Part shown: piece after piece, positions 51,344 through 51,418 of the stretch
Layout of the letters: each line of letters opens with the position of its first letter
How positions within the stretch are numbered: position 1 is the first letter of the stretch
Origin: an uncultured Lachnoclostridium sp.
Lineage (GTDB): Bacteria > Bacillota > Clostridia > Lachnospirales > Lachnospiraceae
Assembly (NCBI GenBank): GCA_944381625.1
Contig: CALWLW010000025.1
Location: 1 to 51,418, forward strand
Direction of reading: 5' to 3'
Length of the DNA: 51,418 nucleotides
Notes under the pieces: generated by a model
What the model saw: the letters and a program-made list of their open reading frames with translations, nothing else
Databases searched by the model: none
What the model was told of the DNA's origin: nothing
Program-made: the position numbers and the translations under genes

Positions 51344-51418
51344 TGATCTGACCCCAAAAAGTTAGACAAAATTGTGGCTACGCAACTGATGAGGATTGAA
51401 TCCTGTATTGCACAGGGC
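51344..51418. mobile_element. End of an IS3-family insertion sequence (partial)
   Basis: TGATCTGACCCCAAAAAGTT is typical of the terminal repeat of IS3-family elements (IS150-like). The following bases up to the window edge fit the leader before an IS3 transposase frame. No transposase is visible in the window; the rest of the element lies outside. Confidence 0.65.

Overview
The window (51,418 bp, fairly GC-rich, Gram-positive expression signals) comes from a spore-forming Firmicute, most likely a gut Lachnospiraceae. The reasons are spoIIID, a GerA-type germination operon, a CotH-family spore-coat kinase, strong AGGAGG-like ribosome binding sites, some TTG/GTG starts, and mostly 4-bp ATGA overlaps inside operons. 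No rRNA, tRNA, CRISPR array or prophage was seen. The right edge runs into the end of an IS3-family element.

Layout. 1-1782: tail of an acidic repeat protein and a CotH-like kinase. 1829-2848: ispE with its own promoter and terminator. 2926-6175: germination operon with a GerAB-GerAC fusion. 6275-9344: Uma2-type nuclease, DUF1934 protein and glmS. 9345-10278: a structured repeat region and a small gene whose 3' end carries a 195-bp palindromic insertion. 10294-12052: PadR regulator and a SEDS (FtsW/RodA) protein. 12144-14691: brnQ, a TPR-like protein and spoIIID. 14940-16640: AAA-like ATPase/PD-(D/E)XK protein. 16693-23261: RpiR regulator and a 2-aminoethylphosphonate import and degradation operon (ABC transporter, phnW, phnX).

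23335-34368 is the most interesting region. A SorC-type regulator faces an operon of nine genes: glycerate-2-kinase-like protein, five-part Liv-type ABC importer, divergent enolase paralogue, LarA-like protein and ribokinase-like kinase. It reads as a complete uptake, epimerisation, dehydration and phosphorylation route for an unidentified hydroxy acid or sugar acid. A 12-bp perfect inverted repeat plus a tandem half site lies just downstream of the operon promoter.

34401-39133: two-component system and LanFEG-type peptide-resistance ABC transporter. 39179-44550: a separately promoted nucleic-acid module made of an OLD-family ATPase/TOPRIM protein with a cysteine cluster, an alkyltransferase-like protein lacking the active cysteine, and a 1013-residue SF1 helicase with a C-terminal nuclease-like domain. 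This is a candidate defence or DNA-damage system. 44597-51323: HD hydrolase, DUF134-NifX fusion, SGNH hydrolase, OGG1-like glycosylase, M20 peptidase and YtcJ-type amidohydrolase facing each other across a 14-bp inverted repeat, then an HxlR regulator with a Cys-rich protein. The IS3-like end begins inside what looks like half of a terminator.

Two palindromic insertions (33 bp and 195 bp) share 12-bp termini and each is flanked by 8-9 bp direct repeats. They look like members of one non-autonomous mobile family.
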